The notes beneath the pieces were generated by a model that made no database searches, had not been told where the DNA came from, and was given only the letters and a program-made list of their open reading frames with translations. A stretch of DNA of 64,000 nucleotides from Plazaster borealis (taxonomy: Eukaryota; Echinodermata; Asteroidea; Forcipulatida; Labidiasteridae): positions 2,480,001 through 2,544,000 of the forward strand of contig CM037470.1 of the NCBI GenBank assembly GCA_021014325.1, in the 5' to 3' direction. Positions 1 through 12,100 of the stretch are shown in pieces (the stretch's first letter is position 1; every line of letters begins with the position of its first letter). The translations under genes and the position numbers were made by a program.

Positions 1-150
1 AACATTGGAAAATGTCAATTCAGGTCATGACCTTTACTTTGACCTTTTATAGTTGAGTAGAAGTAGATCGGATCTTGCAGCCGTTTGCGGCCACTATGGG
101 CATTTTGGTACAAGCCGTTTGTGGCCGCTGTGGTCTCTATAGGGTTAACT
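1..150 (-). mobile_element. Fragment of the CTTTAGAGA element
   Basis: On the minus strand this carries the same GGCCACAAACGGCTTGTACC-like and CAAGATCCGATCTAC blocks as 6510-6823. It is cut by the window edge. Confidence 0.7.
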
Positions 151-402
151 TGGAACAGGGGAACTTGTTTAAATTGCTGCATCACGATAAACGTCTTCGC
201 TACCCACACCTACACTCAAACTTCTTGTGAAATCTTTCCTATTCTATATTCACCATCTTCCTCTCCATCGGCATTTTGGTATTTTTTTTTACATCATACT
301 GTTCTTCTCTCCTTACATGCCTTAACCATCATCATGTCTTGGCTCCGTTATCCTGTGGTCATTTAATTGTGTATTTTCCCCCTCTTTCCCTTCTGTTAAC
401 AG

Positions 403-426
403 CCGCATGGAAACGTTAGCCAATAC
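403..426 (+). CDS. Possible 24-nt micro-exon upstream of the RGS-like domain
   Basis: A good acceptor (pyrimidine-rich tract ending in AACAG) and a strong donor (GTAAGTG) bracket 24 nt that read PHGNVSQY in phase 0. That is phase-compatible with the exon at 3048. There is no homology support, so it could be a chance pair of sites. RNA reads would decide. Confidence 0.3.
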
Positions 427-699
427 GTAAGTGTCTTTGATTCACACTAATCACCATATACCATCATGCATTGCTGTGCAAGCCTGGCTGCTATGTCTCG
501 TTTGCATTTTGAAAAGCATTTTTGTTTTTGTCTTTTCGGGGGGGGGACTTAAATCCTGTGTTTTTGATGATTTAAGAGAGCAACTTCTAAATCAGGGTAT
601 TAACAAATGATATTGTATTATGTAAAGTTTTTATGATAATTGCATGGAGGGAAAGTCTGCCATTACACCGTTTTCTTCACATCACTTTTATTTTTAATC

Positions 700-1095
700 T
701 TGTCAGTGCAAACAAGGTCATAACTCATTCATCAAGGTCGTATCTCTTACAACATGGCTGTAATGCCTACAAGATCACATCTCCTACACAAGGTCATATC
801 TCACGAATGATTGTGTTTCATACAGGTCATATCTCTTGTATCAAAGTCGTATCTACAATGGTCGTTTTCCCTTCAAGGTCACATCTTGTACACAAGGTCA
901 TATATCACATTGAATGATTGTATGTCATGCAAGGTCATATCTCATCTCATACATCAAGGTTGTATCTCTTACAACAGTGTCGTTTTGCTCACAGTCAGGG
1001 TCGTTTCATCACACAATTTTTTCTGTTTTCATGCAAGGTCGTATCCTGTATATGCTAATTTTTCATTTTACAAGGTGAAATCTTATACAACAAAG
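700..1095 (+). repeat. Degenerate tandem array, core AAGGTCATATCTC
   Basis: About a dozen diverged units of roughly 28-40 bp repeat the core AAGGTC(A/G)TATCTC(T)TACA. The array is old and irregular. Confidence 0.7.
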
Positions 1096-1204
1096 TTGTG
1101 AGATTTGACCTTATTTCAAGCATGATTATAATGTCCCTGTAACAAGGTTAAGATACGACCTTGCCTCATCAAACACATTTCATGATTCCAAGAGTGAGCG
1201 ATAT

Positions 1205-1870
1205 GACCATTTAAAAACTAACTAGTGAACTTGGTTCACTGACAATCCTTTTTATATAGTCTCCTCATTGCACTGAGGTTGTATAGTAAGATTTAAACTT
1301 GTTGCAATCACAGTTCATTCCTTACCTCATACAAGGGTTGTATCTTTCGTTAAATAGCCTCACCACTACAACGGTGTACTTAGGTCTGATCTTTATACAA
1401 AACTGAGCTACGATCTTTTACAAAACTGTCTTGTGACCTCAGTACACTGACAATCCCTTTTTAATAGTCGCGTCATTGCAATTCAGGTTGTTTAATGAGA
1501 TTCACTCTTGTTGCAATCACAGTTCATTCCATACCTCATACAAGGGTCGTATCTTTCTTAACTTGGCCTCACCGCTACAGCAGTGTTCTTTGATACGACC
1601 TTTATACAAAACTGAGTTACGATCTTTTAAAAAAACTGACTTGTGACCTCAGTACACTGACAATCCCTTTTAAATAGTCTCGTTGTTACAATTTAGGTTG
1701 TATAATGAGAGTCACTCTTGTTGCAATCACAGTTCATTCCATACCTTTCTTAACTTGGCCTCACCGCTACAACAGTGTTCTTAGATACGACCTTTATACA
1801 AAATTGAGTTACGATCTTTTTTACCAAACTGAGTTACGATCTTTTTACAAAACTGAGTTGCGGCCTTGTT
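1205..1870 (+). repeat. 210-bp tandem repeat, three copies
   Basis: Unit starts near 1216, 1431 and 1641; the second and third both begin TTGTGACCTCAGTACACTGA, 210 bp apart. Units end with repeated ACGATCTTTTACAAAACTGA. The first copy is more diverged. Confidence 0.8.
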
Positions 1871-2408
1871 GCACTGATGCAAATGGTTCCTCCTGTGTCT
1901 GACAGATCTGCCACAAGTTTTCACTGTAATATTTATTATGTAACATTTCACATTTATTTATGTTTTGATGTTTTCTTCTTCTTTGCACACTACCAGAACT
2001 TTCAAAACATGTTTGTTTAAATCGTCTTTTCATCGGATCGAGCATATAAGATAAATTTTGGGTTCATAAAATTGACAAATGAGAAGTAAGATCTGAAGCT
2101 GAAGCGATTCTTGGCGATTCAACTTTCAAATGAAATTAATCTTTTCTATTACAAAATTGTTGGATCTCAAAATTTCAAGACATGTTTACAGACAGTGTTG
2201 CTATGTACGTCTCATCTTTCGAGGAAAGCTTTTGTATAGCAACTTCCAGATGGGCAAAGCTGGGTACCATTGTGCTATACACATTCATTCAGAATTGTGT
2301 ATGGGTACGTAACTACGGAAGAGCTTGCAACTGTCGTAAGTTCGGAGATTTCAAATTAAAGCTGTCACTTGTGACTAAGAACATCAAGGAACCAGGCAGC
2401 ATTCAAGT

Positions 2409-2670
2409 CAATGTGGTTAAGTAGTTGGACTGCAGGACTTGCAATCACAAGGTTGTGGGTTCAAAGCCGGCCAAGCTAACCTCTGATTTCACAATGACTA
2501 GAAAAGTATTGTCAACTGGTTACTGAATCACAATTTGTTGATTTGTGCAATTCATAATCATAGACGTTAAACCAATGTTTGTATGAGAGAGATTGGCTGT
2601 TGCCAGCTTGGTGTTTATATCCCCCTTGTGCGAGCTTTGTCGAGTTCCCTTGTTGGGAAGATAATCTGAG
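2409..2670 (+). mobile_element. tRNA-derived SINE (family II)
   Basis: The head has an A-box-like GTGGTTAAGTAGTTGGAC and a B-box-like GTGGGTTCAAAGCC, like a degraded tRNA. The body ends near 2668. The last 120 bp recur at 46787-46908, showing that this is a dispersed element. Confidence 0.7.
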
Positions 2671-2775
2671 CAAAAAAAAATATACATAATTCGCAAATGA
2701 CTTTATTGAGATGGATTTAAATTGTCATCAATTCTGTACTCATCAAACAATATTCTTGATATTTTTCAATAGTGT

Positions 2776-2945
2776 GTGTAGGCCTGGAATTAACATCTTT
2801 GAGAGGGCGAGGCCATTTTCATTTTGCACTTGGGGCACTTCCATTGAAAAATCATAAAGTCTACGGGAAACCTTTGATGGTGTACCAAGGCCAAGACCAG
2901 GGAAACAACAGAGGCCGTGGCCTCCATGTAATTCTAGGCTTGAGT
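2776..2945 (+). mobile_element. Inverted-repeat element with AGGCCTGGAATTA ends
   Basis: The element opens GTAGGCCTGGAATTAACATC and closes TGTAATTCTAGGCTTG, an imperfect inverted repeat. A related shorter copy in the opposite orientation lies at 33297-33385. Confidence 0.6.
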
Positions 2946-3047
2946 GTGTAGGAAAAGGCTTTTGTTATTTATAGCATCAACTCCCTTGGACTTCTCACCA
3001 ATGCTAAAGTATAAGACTTTCCTGTCTCTCCTGTTTCCATCTCGTAG

Positions 3048-3155
3048 TTTGAGGATCACGGACCGTTCATCAGTCTTGAGCAGCTAGAGAAAAAACCTGC
3101 GCACATGTCAATTTTTCTTCATTATCTCATCTCCAACAGCGACCCTTCCAGCTTG
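3048..3155 (+). CDS. ARHGEF11/12: RhoGEF exon a: start of RGS-like domain
   Basis: Thirty-six codons, phase 0 to 0, beginning FEDHGPFISLEQLEKKPAH. The pattern LE-LEKKPAH followed by FLHYLIS is the hallmark start of the LH/RGSL domain in p115-RhoGEF, LARG and PDZ-RhoGEF, which binds activated G-alpha-12/13. Confidence 0.93.
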
Positions 3156-6100
3156 GTGAGTCCGTTCATCAGGATCGTTTATTTCATTTTCAGAGAGTTG
3201 TGAATGTTGTTAACTATTTCAGTGCCAAGTTCGTACATGTACGATCTATTTGATGTATTCCGAAAGCGCCGTTATCGCACATGTATATGATCTTTTTTAT
3301 ATACTCAAAAAGTGTCATCAATCGTTCATGTACGACCCATAATATACATGTTATAACAAAAGGGCATTATCACGCAAGAAATACTGTTGACTTTAGGGAT
3401 GTACCAAGGCAATACAAATCAGCAAGATACATTTTGTTTGGTGAGAAAGACCTTTTTTATATTTTTTATATTTATTACAGTTAAAAACGGGTACTGTTCT
3501 TCCAAAGAAGAACATGTATGTCCAAATCCTTGTTAATATATATGTAAAAGATTTAATGCCAATGTACTTGTTTCTCTGTATACAGTTTTTTTACTTAGTG
3601 ACAGATAACTACAGAACCGGAAGTCTGAAAGAGATGAAGAAATGGGTGTATGAAATTTTCTCGACCTTCCTTGCGCCGTCAGCTGTAAGTAAAGAGCGTC
3701 CTCTTGTGATGGTCAATAGTACAATGACTTTATGATGTGTATAGGATTTGAGGCATTGCATGGTGAGGTATCAATGTATATTCGGTTTGCGGTAACACCA
3801 TGTGTATATCTACTTTGCTGTGTAGATTTTGTTCAACGAGAACTTGTCTTGCTATTTATTCTACTGCCGCAGACTTATGATGTTTTATCCCCATGAACAT
3901 ATTTTTGGTTTGGGTTTTGTTTTAATTGAAAGCTTGTTTTGTGTAGTTGAAGGAAACAAAGTTTGGCAGGATGGATTACATCTCCCTGGCTCTGTATGTT
4001 GCAAGTAAACGGCACCATCACGGCCCAATCTCATAGAGCTGCTTAAGCACAAAAAGTAGCTAAGCACAACCAAATTATGCTTACCGAATATGGTTACTAG
4101 CCAAAATGCCATTTCTCATGTACAATCTGTGACTGGTATCCTGCTAACTTTTGCTTAAGCAGAAACTTTTTAAGCAATATTTTCTGCTTAAGCAACTCTA
4201 TGAAATTGAGCCCTAGTGTTTATAGTGTGTCGGGGATGTCATTCAAGATAACAGTAATAATTGATGGAAAAACAAAAAATTAAGAAATAATATTTCTTGT
4301 CCCTGATGTGTTTGTAACATCAGTCAAAGTGAACAATGTCCTTGATGAGAAGGGAGTTTTAAAGCCTGGCTTTTGGTTGGAGACGTTTGCTAGGTGCTGG
4401 CAGATGTCAACATTTTTGAGAACAGTGGATTTTACCCAGTATGTTCTCCTGCTGTGTAGTGATTCAAAAGTCACCTGTTGATGCCAGTTTTGGTTGTTAC
4501 AACTTTTTCTTTCTTTTTATCCTTCAGCCGTTGAGGATACAAGTCAGTGATTCCATTGTGCATAACATTGGTAAGTTTCAAACCAGTCTGTGTTTTTTAT
4601 TTACCACTCTCCCCCCCCCCAAAAAAAAAGGTTGTTGGCAACCCCAAAAAGTGGCTATAAATCAGGAATTTTCCAGATTTCAAGATTCACATGAAAGAGG
4701 CAAAATTGCCATCACAGGGTTGAAAGGCTCTGCCCTCGTTGTGACCAAACCTTCAGATATCTAATTGAATGTTCCCTCTGCTGCCGCTTCACAGGTTGTA
4801 TCGTAAACTTGGGTGTGATCCCTGGCTATAGGTTGAAAGGCTTCTGACTGGCACCCCCGAACAAAGATATCAACAAAATAGAGAGACCACCAACATAGGG
4901 CTACAAAGCTCAGTTGGTAGAGTGCCAGCACGTTTATGTGGAGGTCGCAGGCTCAAGTCCTGCTCCAGTCAATTTGTCTTTATTCAACCCAAAATTATTT
5001 GAAATGATGTAGAGTGTATGTAAACCTCTACAATGTAACAATCTGTACATTTAGGGGTTTCATCTCAACACCACATTTTATACACGCTCTCGCCTGATAA
5101 AATATCAAACGATGAAGAATTTTAAAATGATTTAATGATTCAAAATATACAAGAATTATTTAGTGTGAGAAACAGGAAAATTAAGTAGAATTTTGTCTTC
5201 TTCTTTGAAACAGACAATACAATGAACACACAGCTTCACAATGAAGAGGCGATGAAAAGCGTCTTTTTGGCCGCTCGGCTGGGCGCTACCACCGAGGTCC
5301 AGGAGCTACTCGCCGACTTCCGGGCCAAGAGAGCGTTGGGTCTCGGCTCCATCTTCGGGGACCAGCAGCTTCATAATGAAGACATGGATCGGTTGCAGGA
5401 ACTCAAGATTGTCGAACAGACTCTTATGCCTCATCTTGATCGACTCACCACGTAAGTCTCTGCCCCTCCCCCTCCCCCTCTCCTTAATCCTGCATCTCTA
5501 CCTCTCATGAGGCTGATGGAGAAGTAGAGCTGCAGGTTATTGCGTAACGTGTTGAGTAATAGTATAGTAACTTCAAAATCTATGCTGCCAGCCGAATGCA
5601 AATTCAAATCATTAACCCTTATAATATTAATAATAAACCCTTAAAAGGTGCTACATAAAATTTGGTCTCATAATTTCAAAAGTTTCAAAAACCTGTCTTA
5701 AAGTGTTTCTGTCTGTTTCAACCGCCTTGTGTTTTTGCGCTTTATAAACTATATTATTATTATTTTTATTATAAAGCACAATACATTACACACATTGTCC
5801 CAATGCGCTGTACAAAGTCAATAGAGTTCAAACAAAAATTTGGTAAGAGTTTAACAAATGAGTTTTGAAAAGGTGTTTAAACTGATCCAGAGTTTGTGCG
5901 TCTTTGGGGGAATTTGTTCCAAAGAGTTGGAGAGGACGTAGAAAAAGCACGCTGGCAGTATGACTTTGTCGATGCCGATGAACAGGCAAGTAGAGATTGT
6001 GATTGGGAGCTGAGTTTTCTTTGAGGCTTATTCCTTGGGCCTTTTTGCCTACAGGTGACCTCAATCCTCCAATATCCTCATCTCTTATGTCACTCTAAAC

Positions 6101-9100
6101 CAAACTGTTTGGACTTGGATAAAATTGGAATGTCTGATACACTGATCAGGCAAGAAACGTTTTGAATTTTGTGTTTTGTTTTAATCATCTCAGGCTAGAA
6201 GCAGAGCGCGAGGATAAGAATGTCGCCATGGCGTTCGCGATCACCACCTTCATGAAGCAAGTGGGCGTCAGAGTGACGAGCAACAGCGCCCTCGAGAGGT
6301 GCCCGAGCTTCACGGCGCGGGACAAACGGCCCAAGTGGGCCAAGAACAAGAAGCAGCACATCAAGGGGCATCAGTTTGTGGAGATGCACTACCAGAGCAC
6401 AGTCTTCTGTAATCACTGTAACGGTCTCCTGTGGGGGATCGGCTTCCAAGGGTACCAGTGCCAAAGTACGTTGACCTTTCACCTTTATAACAAGCTTAAA
6501 CTATGGGGTCTTTAACTTTTTAGAGGCCACTGCGGCCGGAAACGGCTTGTACCAAAATTCTCAGATTGGCCACAAACAGCTGCAAGATCTGACCACCTTC
6601 CACTCAACCAAAAATGGCCAAAGCAAAGGTCACGTCCTGAATTGAAGTTTTCAAATGTTTTCCATGTTAACGTAGTATCTATGTTTCTGACACAAAACCA
6701 AACTTCTGTTTCATATTTATTTTATTTTTTTCAGGCACTTTTACAAGAACAAAATTGTGTCCAAAACTCTTGTCTTGGCCTATGGTGATGGTTAAGGAGA
6801 AAAGAAGGATCTCTAAAGGGTTAAACCTTGTTGCTAGAGTTTGGGTTGAGGAGAAACCTTATGACCAGGGATCATGATTATTATTATGTGCCCATTGTAG
6901 GATGGATATGTGCTTTTTGATGTGTTCGATTATTACAAACTATCCGTCTTGCAGATTGTGAGTTCAACATCCACAAGACGGGTCTGTGCTTAGATCAACT
7001 CGAAGACCAATGTCAAGGCAAAGAAGGCAAGAAGATGAAGAGGGACTGGAGACGGATGATCCCAGGCGGTCAGCGACGGACGTCGGACAGAATGAGTCAG
7101 TACCTCCCTTCATCAGGTATCCGCATCTTGGTGCATTGTGCATTAACTTAAGAGAGACTGTGGGAGCTTGTTTATTCACAATTTGCTGGCATTAATAATT
7201 TGGAAGTGGTGCTGCCTTATTAACCATTTAGAGACTAGGTTGTACATTCTATGTTTATTTTCCTAAATTGTTAAGGGGCCGTTTACAATTATAAACATTT
7301 TCACAAGCGTACAAACCGTACGCTGGGAGGGAGGTGTTATTGCCCGCCATACGCTTTCATTTTCTGATGTAACATTTTTTTAATAACTGCCTCTGTAGCT
7401 GACATGCTGCAAACTTTGGTGAAAATTCTGATAAAATAAGATTGTCGCTGAGAATTACCGATGGTCCTAGAGTTTTAACAAAGTACTTTTTTTGGACCCT
7501 GTCCGACTAATGTTGGAACATGTTAATTATAACAGATTTGTGCTTGCTGTGTTTGGTACCCTGCTCCAACTTATGGGCAGCATGTATAAGATCCTAACAG
7601 ACAGGTGTTTGCTGTGTTTGGTTTCCTGCCCCGCTTTATGGAATAGTATGTGTTGGATACTAACAGACTGGAGCTTGCTTTGTTTGATACCCTGCCTCAA
7701 ATTATTGAACAATATGCAAAAGACCTTTCTATTGTTGATAAACAAACCGCGCTGGTTGGCATGAATGTTTCGCAAACTTTCAATTAAAAAAAAACACCAA
7801 AAAAACATCCCATTATTGGTTGCTGTGTTTCCAACAAATTCAACACTATTTTTGAATATTTGTGGAGCATTGTTAGAAACTGCTGTTATCTGTTTTTGCT
7901 TTGCATTTATGGCTTCCCATAGTTTTCCAACCTTAGTTGGCAAAAACGTGGGCTGACATTGCAAAAGAAAGGTTTCTATATCTTAACAGTCTGGTGCTTT
8001 GCTGTGTTTGGTACCCAACCCCCACTATCTAATACAAGAACTTGCATTCAATAAGTTACCTGATTGGTGCTTGCTGTGTTTAGTTCCCTATCCCACTAAT
8101 ATGGAACAGTGTGCAAGGACCCTAACAGACTGGTGCTTGCTGTTGTAATGTACCTACCGCCCCAACCTCGTTCCCAGGGTTGATCGATCTCGCCCCGCAA
8201 TTTTTAACCCAGCATGCCTTGCTCGCTCAAATCCCCTGGAATTGGTTCATTAAAATGTCCCAGCTTCTGGCACATTTTATTTAGGCCTTTGGCCAACCCA
8301 CTCTATGCGCCCGCTCAAGTATGGTAGCCTGCAAAAGAGGCATCAAGTCAAAGAACAACTGGTTCCCTCTCATTCTTCTTTGTTTGATCATGTGATATGT
8401 CTAACTCTATGCAGTTTAGGGTAACCGTGTAAAAACATGAGTCATTTTAAATGGAATTGCTTCAAAATACTTGCAATTTTCACATGCGCATAATAAACAT
8501 CCTACAAGCGCCATACAAGCGCTCGGAAGTTTTTAACAAGCGTGCACGAAAAGTAGCCACTTTTGGGAGCCAATCAGCATTGTTTTTTCAAGTACATCCC
8601 TACCAGGGGTTAGTGACGAGAGGTATCGATACGGCGCGCTGCCCATGGTAGTGAGGCTGCTTCCATCTCAATAACACAAGAATGTGCATTTCAGTTCGCT
8701 ACCCAACTTCATTTTGAACAACATGTAAAACGACCCTAACAGACTGGTGCTTGCTGTGTGTAATACCCCCCTGAATGAAGTGCTCGCACGCAAACTTTTA
8801 ACAGCTTGATGCATGGTGTGTGTGTGGTTCCTTGACTCTCTTTTCACCTATGCAGTCTTCTTCACAGGTGATAAGAAGGATGAGCTAGAGAAGCCGGCGA
8901 CGTCACCGAATGCTATCAGTCCACTACCCGCAGGGGTAACTATCAGACCAGGGAATCTGGAGGACGAAGAAATCAGTAAGTTTGTGTCCAAGGAAATGAG
9001 ATTCTAGGTTTGGCTGGAGAACATTTTCTTACCGTTTTTACTGTATTGCTAATTACTGATTGTAAATCACATCCAATTTGGCCTATGGGCCACGAAATGT

Positions 9101-12100
9101 GATGTTAATAAAAAAAAATTAAAAAATAAAAATTAAAAAAAAACATTTGGCTCATACGAGGGCAGTGTTTTAGATGTCAATATTTTTTATTAAATTTTAT
9201 TTTTATGAGAGATCGCCTAACATCACAAGGCCGGACGGCCACTTTAACTGATTTGGGCTGTCGCCCCAAATCAACTGTCACCAGGGGCACGTTGCCACCT
9301 ACTCCAGGGGCTGAAACAGGGTTACCCCCTTCACAGTCCGTAAGGATGTAGGCATGGGTATCGTCCACTAAAGGAGCCTGGCTGGTAAAGCAAAATGCAC
9401 TACCTTCTCAACTTTTTACGAAGCAATTATGGTTAAGTGCCTTGCTCAAGGGCTCTTGAAACAATTGATACTGGTATTTACTTTGTAAAACGCACCTCTC
9501 AGATTGATTTTTTTTTTTATCACTTCCAATCATGTGTAACACCATTTATTTTTTAGTAAACGGATAATACAATCAGTGAGCTTTCAGATTAAAACCTCAA
9601 TTTGTTTATTTTTTTTATTTTTTTCTGAAGTTTTATGAATACCAATTTTGTACTCTGTCTTTAACATCTAGCTCAACTGAAAGAGAAGATCAACGTTGAC
9701 ACTCTGGTGAAGCAGTTTGAAGACAAGAAAGAGGACCCTCTGGTAGGTTCACGCTCCTCCCTCCAGACAGACAGCGGCATCTCGGAGAGTTTCGATCGGT
9801 TACAAGACGTCACCGAAGGTGAGGCATCGGCCTCGAGTAAACGCTCCTTCCTGGCTAGATCGGCAAGCCTTAAAACCAAGGTAAAGTACTTCCAGGCGAT
9901 TCACGATTAGTTTTTTGTCATAAGAAATGCCCTTAAAGGCAGGGGTTTACTTTTGGTAATTTGTCAAGGACCAGTATCCTCACTTGGTGAATCCCAACTC
10001 GGCGTGTCGTGGCCGAGCAGTTAAGAGCACCGGACTCAAGCTCTGGTTTGTTGTTCAGTTTGTTGTTAGATTGCGTTCTTACCCCTTAGTTTTGTTTACC
10101 CTCATTTTTTTCAGGGTGAAGAAAAACGGGAAAGACGACCACCCAGTGACCGCCGAACGAGAAGGTAAAAATAAACATTAAGAATGATTTATTTTTAAAT
10201 CTTTTTTTAAAAAACGTTTTCATTGTAGTGGGTTTGGTTTTGAAACCTTAATTAATTTTTTGCATGACTGTGTTGGAACTGATCTTTTATGATGATATTT
10301 TGAATTATTTTATATCGAATTTGGTGAGAGTATCTCTCAATTCACTTTGTCTGCATGGTTGTCTGTGTCACAATTTTTCATACGTGGCGGAGCTGCTAAC
10401 TCTGCCTGATTCTGCAGAATGTTCCCTGAAAATAAACGAATCTTTCCATTTTCTGATCAACAAATTTGAAAATCTCCCTGATTATTGTTATGTTGAATGT
10501 AATTATAATAACCTCCCTGATCGTTGTACAAAATTTCCCTGATTACAAGATGCAAATGTTGGCAGCTCTGACGTGCATCCAGTGTTGATTTTGATGAGTT
10601 TATCACATTACAAATGTTTTAAAATGTTTTGAATAATTTATTTTATTGCACATTTAATTTAATGCATGACTGCCCTTTTTTTTTTTTTTTTTTGTGTCTT
10701 GAGTTTTCTCAACCCGTAAGTTCCACTTTGATTTTTTTTTTCTCACTCCAACTTTTGACGCCCAATCATGGCACGCACAGTTGAACTTCTTCATAACAGT
10801 TCTCACACACAAAAATAAAAGTTTCACTTTTTGCATATTGCAGATCATCTTTGCACTAAGTCCCTTTTCTCTTCAGGCATGCAACTCTTCCGAGGATCCG
10901 CGGATTTCCGCGTTTTTCAATTCGCGGATCTGCGGATTTCCGCATTTTTCAAAAATCCGGCCGTGAAAAAAAAATTCAGTTTGCGGCACCGCGGAATCTT
11001 GGACCGCGCTACATGGAGAAATATCGTCTGGCTCTGTGTTTTGTATACGTACGTAACAGGAAAACCAAGTGCAGGACACAGACTCCGTATACCGTGAGCA
11101 TTATTTGGCTTATGTCCCTATAGCGCCCTCTGTTGACTTCAAGCCGATAGTCTGGCTCCGTATTTTCTTCTCACGTTAATGATTATGTCGGGATACGGGC
11201 ACTATACTTGTGCACGCGCTTGACAAATACGTTGGAAAAACGTTTTCACACTCGATGTACAAACGTAAATAATCAATCGCAAAATGACTTCAAAAAGAAA
11301 GGACATCATCGATCGAGAAAAGGGTACATTTTCCTCTTTTTTTTAAATTGAAGAGTTGCATGCCTGTCTCTTTCCCAAGATAAAAAAGCACATTGTCAAG
11401 TTCAGGGCCTGGGGTTTGAGGCCCCGGATGCACTCATAGCACACTGATCAAAATGTCAAGTTGTTACACTACCAGTTCTTTTCCCAGAGTTGACAGAAAT
11501 CTACTCTGCGGCAGTAGAATAAATAGCAAGACAAGTTCTCAAAGAATAAAATCTACACAGCAAAGTAGATATACACACGGTGTTACCGCAAACCGAATAT
11601 ACATTGGTACCTCACCACGCAATGCTTCAAATCCTATATAAGTCTCAAAGAGTTACCTTACAAGGTGCTACCACAAACGTCTTACAACCTACAACTCTAA
11701 AACTCCTTAAGAGTTATTTAAAAACATTCTACTTCAAACTGGTTAGAGGGACACGACTCACGTTGCCTTGGATCGGGCGAGTTGGTCTATTAAAAGCATT
11801 TGTAACCGTTTGTTATAAAATGCATATGGTTAGAAATATGTTTTAAAAGTAGAATACAATTACCCACACAAATATGTCTCGAAATTGCGTGGTTTTTCTT
11901 TAACAACATGAACAAACACGGTCAGCCATTTTGTGGCATTGACTCCACAAAATGGTCGACCGCGTTAGTTCACAAAGTAAAAGGAAAACCACGCAATTTC
12001 GGGGCATATTTGTGTGAATCATTGTATTCTACTTTTATAGCGTCTTTCTAACCATGCATTTTATAACAAACGGTTACAAACACTTTTTTTTAGACCAACT

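Larger units (their letters stand above)
1..3047 (+). other. RhoGEF intronic/upstream DNA with repeats
   Basis: There is no convincing exon except the micro-exon candidate at 403. The stretch holds a minus-oriented end of the CCCTTTAGAGA element (about 1-150), the GGTCATATCTC array, a 210-bp tandem repeat, a tRNA-derived SINE and an inverted-repeat element at about 2776-2945. Confidence 0.6.
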
